Part shown: piece after piece, positions 8,584 to 10,331 of the stretch | Position numbering within the stretch: position 1 is the stretch's first letter | Layout of the letters: the number at the start of each line of letters is the position of its first letter | Source: Pseudomonadota bacterium | Lineage (GTDB): Bacteria > Pseudomonadota > Alphaproteobacteria > Rhizobiales > Rhizobiaceae | Length of the DNA: 10,331 nucleotides | Reading direction: 5' to 3' | Assembly: GCA_003242525.1 (NCBI GenBank) | Contig: QGUU01000050.1 | Coordinates: forward strand, 1 to 10,331 | The notes under the pieces: generated by a model | Databases searched by the model: none | What the model saw: the letters and a program-made list of their open reading frames with translations, nothing else | Told to the model about the DNA's origin: nothing | Translations under genes and position numbers: made by a program

Positions 8584-8766
8584 ATGGCCGTACCGAAACG
8601 AAAAACTTCTCCTTCCAGGCGCGGCATGCGCCGCTCGGCAGACGCACTCAAGGCGCCGACCTATGTCGAGGACAAGAATTCCGGCGAGATGCGCCGCCCG
8701 CATCACATCGACCTGAAGACGGGCATGTATCGCGGCCGCCAGGTTCTCGAGCCGAAGCAGAACTGA
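8584..8766 (+). CDS. rpmF: Large subunit ribosomal protein bL32
   Basis: bL32 is a small basic protein of the 50S subunit. The 60-residue product begins [18 protein letters not shown], the near-universal bL32 N-terminus, and has the alphaproteobacterial continuation [29 protein letters not shown]. There is no zinc-binding Cys pattern, as expected for the Cys-free form in this group. The start ATG has GGAG 7 bases upstream. In many bacteria rpmF precedes plsX and fab genes; here it stands alone after mtgA and ends in a strong intrinsic terminator 22 bases after the stop, so it is probably monocistronic or the last gene of an mtgA-rpmF unit. Confidence 0.98.
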   Translation: MAVPKRKTSPSRRGMRRSADALKAPTYVEDKNSGEMRRPHHIDLKTGMYRGRQVLEPKQN

Positions 8767-8788
8767 AGCTTCCCGCTGGCGAATTCGA

Positions 8789-8820
8789 GGGACCGGCCGG
8801 CGGCCGGTCCCTTTTCTTTT
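8789..8820 (+). terminator. Intrinsic terminator of rpmF
   Basis: Perfect 10-base arms GGGACCGGCC (8789-8798) and GGCCGGTCCC (8802-8811) enclose a GGC loop and are followed by TTTTCTTTT (8812-8820). This is a standard rho-independent terminator, 22 bases after the rpmF stop. Confidence 0.93.
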
Positions 8821-8851
8821 AGGGAGACGGACCGGACGGCGGGGTGGCCCC

Positions 8852-8880
8852 TTGACGCCTGCCCTCGCACGCGATCTACA
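8852..8880 (+). promoter_or_regulatory. Promoter candidate for the membrane protein gene
   Basis: TTGACG (8852-8857), preceded by C as in the alphaproteobacterial CTTGAC -35, and TCTACA (8875-8880) are separated by exactly 17 bases. It lies just after the rpmF terminator. The implied transcript start near 8887 is downstream of the ATG at 8883 and upstream of the ATG at 8907, which supports the shorter start for the next gene. Confidence 0.5.
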
Positions 8881-8906
8881 AAATGGCCGGAAACCGGAGA
8901 GGTCCG

Positions 8907-9314
8907 ATGCTTGCCAGTATTCCGCTCCTGATCGTCCCCTTCCTGCTTTTCAATCTCGGGCTCGCCGGCCTGTTCGGCCCGGGCGTCGACGGCGACCCCT
9001 GGGCCATGACGATCCTGTCTGTCAGGATGATGTCGGGCGGCATCTTCTCGATGTCGCTGGGAAACCTGATGATTCTGACCGGCCTCGTCTTCTTCTTCGT
9101 CGAGATCCTGAAATCGACGCGTACATCGAGCGCCTCCATCCTCGACCACCTCCTGTCGACCTTCGTTTTCGTCGCCTTCCTGGTGGAGTTCCTCATGGTG
9201 CGAAATGCCGCCAATCCGGTCTTCTTCACATTGATGATTATTTCGCTGATCGACGTGCTGGCCGGGTTTTCGGTTTCGATTCGTGCGGCCGGGCGGGACG
9301 TCAACCTGCATTAG
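8907..9314 (+). CDS. Small integral membrane protein of unknown function (four helices)
   Basis: I do not recognise a named family. The 135-residue product is strongly hydrophobic, with probable membrane helices at about 5-24, 46-67, 83-99 and 103-125, short polar loops, and a charged C-tail (RAAGRDVNLH). The loop at 24-34 (GPGVDGDPWAM) and the second helix (MMSGGIFSMSLGNLMILTG) contain no catalytic motif. An in-frame ATG at 8883 exists, but the start at 8907 has GGAGAGG about 4 bases upstream and agrees with the promoter candidate at 8852-8880. Its last 14 bases overlap the end of the convergent ArsR gene. A transcription unit of its own is likely. A conserved hypothetical protein is the fair call. 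Confidence 0.75.
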   Translation: MLASIPLLIVPFLLFNLGLAGLFGPGVDGDPWAMTILSVRMMSGGIFSMSLGNLMILTGLVFFFVEILKSTRTSSASILDHLLSTFVFVAFLVEFLMVRNAANPVFFTLMIISLIDVLAGFSVSIRAAGRDVNLH

Positions 9315-9588
9315 GCGTTCTGCTCTCGCCGTCCCAGAACTGATCGAGCCAAAGATTGAGCCGGAAGAAACCTGGCTTGCTGACGGCATAGATACGCCGC
9401 GTTCCCTCAACCCTGACGCTGATAAGTCCGGCCTCGAGCAGCACCTTGAGATGCTGGGAAACGGCAGGGCGCGAAACCGGCAGGCCCGAGGCCAGTTCGG
9501 TCACGGTCTTCGGCCCGCGGCGCAATTCTTCCAGCAGGTGCCGTCGGGTGGGGTCGGCAATTGCGGCGAAAGCGTCTGCATTCGTCAT
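9301..9588 (-). CDS. ArsR-family winged-helix transcriptional regulator
   Basis: A 95-residue single-domain DNA-binding repressor type. Seen: ADPTRRHLLEELRRGPKTVTELA (11-33), the standard ArsR opening; the helix-turn-helix with recognition helix SRPAVSQHLKVLLEAGLI (39-56); the wing VRVEGTRRIYAVS (58-70); and a C-terminal helix LNLWLDQFW (77-85). It has no cysteine at all, so it is not a classical thiol metal sensor. Sequences of this form (RRIYAV, WLDQFW) often sit beside SRPBCC/AHSA1-type genes, but none is present here. The start is ATG 9588-9586, with GAGG 7 bases upstream; the frame extends 9 codons further to 9615 without support. It lies 51 bases downstream of the transporter gene on the same strand, which may be its target or operon partner. 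Confidence 0.88.
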   Translation of the reverse strand: MTNADAFAAIADPTRRHLLEELRRGPKTVTELASGLPVSRPAVSQHLKVLLEAGLISVRVEGTRRIYAVSKPGFFRLNLWLDQFWDGESRTPNAG

Positions 9589-9600
9589 GTCGCTACCTCG

Positions 9601-9629
9601 GACAACGACCGGCACCCCAACTTGTTGTC
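9601..9629. repeat. Inverted repeat between the transporter and arsR genes
   Basis: GACAAC (9601-9606) and its reverse complement GTTGTC (9624-9629) are separated by 17 bases; the right part also forms CAAC-TT-GTTG (9618-9627). It sits in the 51-base gap just upstream of the ArsR start, where an autoregulatory operator would be expected. Short and unproven. Confidence 0.3.
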
Positions 9630-9639
9630 TTCGCTGCAG

Positions 9640-10272
9640 CTACGCCTCCTCGGCCGGCGTACGCGGGTCGAGCCTTACCGCCTCGGGCGTCAATGTCCGC
9701 TCTGCCGGCTGCGTCTTGAAGGCATCGCGATCCTCGATCGGCACCGGGGCACGGGCGCGAATGCGCAGCAGCGTGTAGCCGGCAAGCGCCAGATGCGCGA
9801 GGGCAGTGGCCAGGAAGAGCCCTTCCGGGAGCAGCCCCATCAAAGGGGCCGCCAGCAGCGGCCCAAACATCGTGCCGAAGCCATACAGCATGAGCAGCCC
9901 GCTGGAGACCTTCACGAAGTCCTCGGCATCGGCATGGTCGTTGGCATGGGCGACCGCAATCGAATAGAGCGTATAGGCAAAGGCGCCGTAGCAGGCCGTG
10001 GATACAAGCACCAATGTAGCCGAGCGAGGCTGGAACAGGGCTATGACAAGGGCGAAGAAAGCGGCTCCGAATGCGGCTCCAGCCAGTACGTAGCGACGAT
10101 CGGTCCGGTCCGAGATGCGCCCGGCAGGCAGTTGCATGGCTCCGCCGGCTACAACCACGAGACTCATCATGAGGGCGATCACCGCCGTGGAAATGTCGAT
10201 ACGGGCGCCGTAAACCGCGCCAAGCGTGCCCCATGCGCCATTGGCGATGCCGATAAGCAGGCAGCCGACGGC
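9640..10272 (-). CDS. Major facilitator superfamily transporter, C-terminal half only
   Basis: Only the last 210 residues are genuine; the 5' part is missing because the sequence ends in apparent adapter at 10273. What remains matches helices 7-12 of a 12-helix MFS carrier: AVGCLLIGIANGAWGTLGAVY (helix 7), ALMMSLVVVAGGAMQLPAG (8), the cytoplasmic motif GRISDRTDRR (the MFS 'motif A' copy between helices 8 and 9), YVLAGAAFGAAFFALVIALF (9), LVLVSTACYGAFAYTLYSIA (10), LLMLYGFGTMFGPLLAAPL (11) and FLATALAHLALAGYTLL (12), then a polar tail of about 40 residues. It resembles the YcaD-like group (inferred). Substrate unknown. The frame stays open to the window end, and the ATG at 10314-10312 lies inside adapter-like sequence, so it is not a real start. 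It is upstream of arsR on the same strand. Confidence 0.85.
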   Translation of the reverse strand, partial: AVGCLLIGIANGAWGTLGAVYGARIDISTAVIALMMSLVVVAGGAMQLPAGRISDRTDRRYVLAGAAFGAAFFALVIALFQPRSATLVLVSTACYGAFAYTLYSIAVAHANDHADAEDFVKVSSGLLMLYGFGTMFGPLLAAPLMGLLPEGLFLATALAHLALAGYTLLRIRARAPVPIEDRDAFKTQPAERTLTPEAVRLDPRTPAEEA

Positions 10273-10331
10273 CGGCCTCTTATACACATTTCCAGCCCAC
10301 CGAAAGGGACCCATATTCGTATTCCGTTTTT
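10273..10331 (-). other. Probable sequencing-adapter contamination (degraded Illumina Nextera P7/Read 2)
   Basis: Read on the minus strand from the window end, the pieces of the Nextera i7 adapter appear in correct order: ACGGAATACGA (10327-10317) against P7 ACGGCATACGA; a short barcode-sized stretch; TCGGTGGGCTGGA (10303-10291) against TCGTGGGCTCGGA with one inserted and one missing base; then an exact 13-base match ATGTGTATAAGAG (10289-10277) to the Tn5 mosaic end, followed by GCCG in place of ACAG. About 28 of the 34 Read-2/mosaic-end positions agree. The order, spacing and position at the very end make a biological origin unlikely. The mismatches suggest noisy low-coverage consensus at a contig end. 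Confidence 0.85.

Noticed and set aside
8703..9410. 235-codon minus-strand frame across the rpmF terminator and the membrane protein gene
   Set aside because: It runs through rpmF, its terminator and a hydrophobic coding gene on the other strand, and reads as low-complexity charged sequence.
10277..10289. Tn5-like mosaic end as a sign of a real transposon insertion
   Set aside because: The matching sequence continues into sequencing-adapter segments (Read 2, index, P7) and stops at the window end, so library adapter explains it better than a natural Tn5 element.

Overview
The window looks like chromosomal DNA of a high-GC alphaproteobacterium, most likely a Rhizobiales/Hyphomicrobiales member close to the Mesorhizobium/Phyllobacteriaceae group. 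I base this on protein character (IspG, PurE, YdcH/DUF465 pair, MtgA next to RpmF), codon bias and gene order. This is a judgement from memory of such genomes; no search was run. Thirteen genes are supported. They are mostly conserved housekeeping genes: purine synthesis, isoprenoid synthesis, peptidoglycan synthesis and remodelling, and one ribosomal protein. There are no mobile elements, tRNAs, rRNAs or CRISPR arrays.

Layout. Positions 1-1319 (minus) carry a small DUF465 gene, purE (TTG start) and the first 154 codons of purK, which runs off the left edge; purE and purK overlap by 4 bases. A second DUF465 gene, only 59 codons, diverges from the first at 1544-1723. A gene-free 345-base stretch with several hairpins and a good extended -10 element leads into ispG (2069-3325), followed after 3 bases by a lytic transglycosylase with a SPOR domain (3329-4189). 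Converging on these is a 776-residue membrane hybrid histidine kinase (4225-6555, minus). Upstream of the kinase on the same strand is a farnesyl diphosphate synthase gene (6673-7596) with a likely terminator between the two. Divergent from it are mtgA (7681-8433) and rpmF (8584-8766), the latter closed by a textbook terminator, then a four-helix membrane protein of unknown function (8907-9314). An ArsR-type regulator and the C-terminal half of a major facilitator transporter lie on the minus strand at the right end.

How the genes fit together. IspG and the FPP synthase belong to the MEP isoprenoid route, whose C15 product feeds undecaprenyl phosphate, the carrier of peptidoglycan precursors. 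MtgA polymerises glycan strands from lipid II and the SPOR transglycosylase trims them. The neighbourhood is therefore loosely themed on envelope building, but the genes are split among several transcription units and I do not claim a single system.

The most notable observation is not biological. The last 59 bases (10273-10331), read on the minus strand, match in order a degraded Illumina Nextera P7 / index / Read-2 transposase adapter. The window therefore appears to end at a contig end with adapter contamination, the ATG at 10314 in the transporter frame is false, and the true transporter gene is cut off at about 10272. I see no convincing undescribed biological system here.
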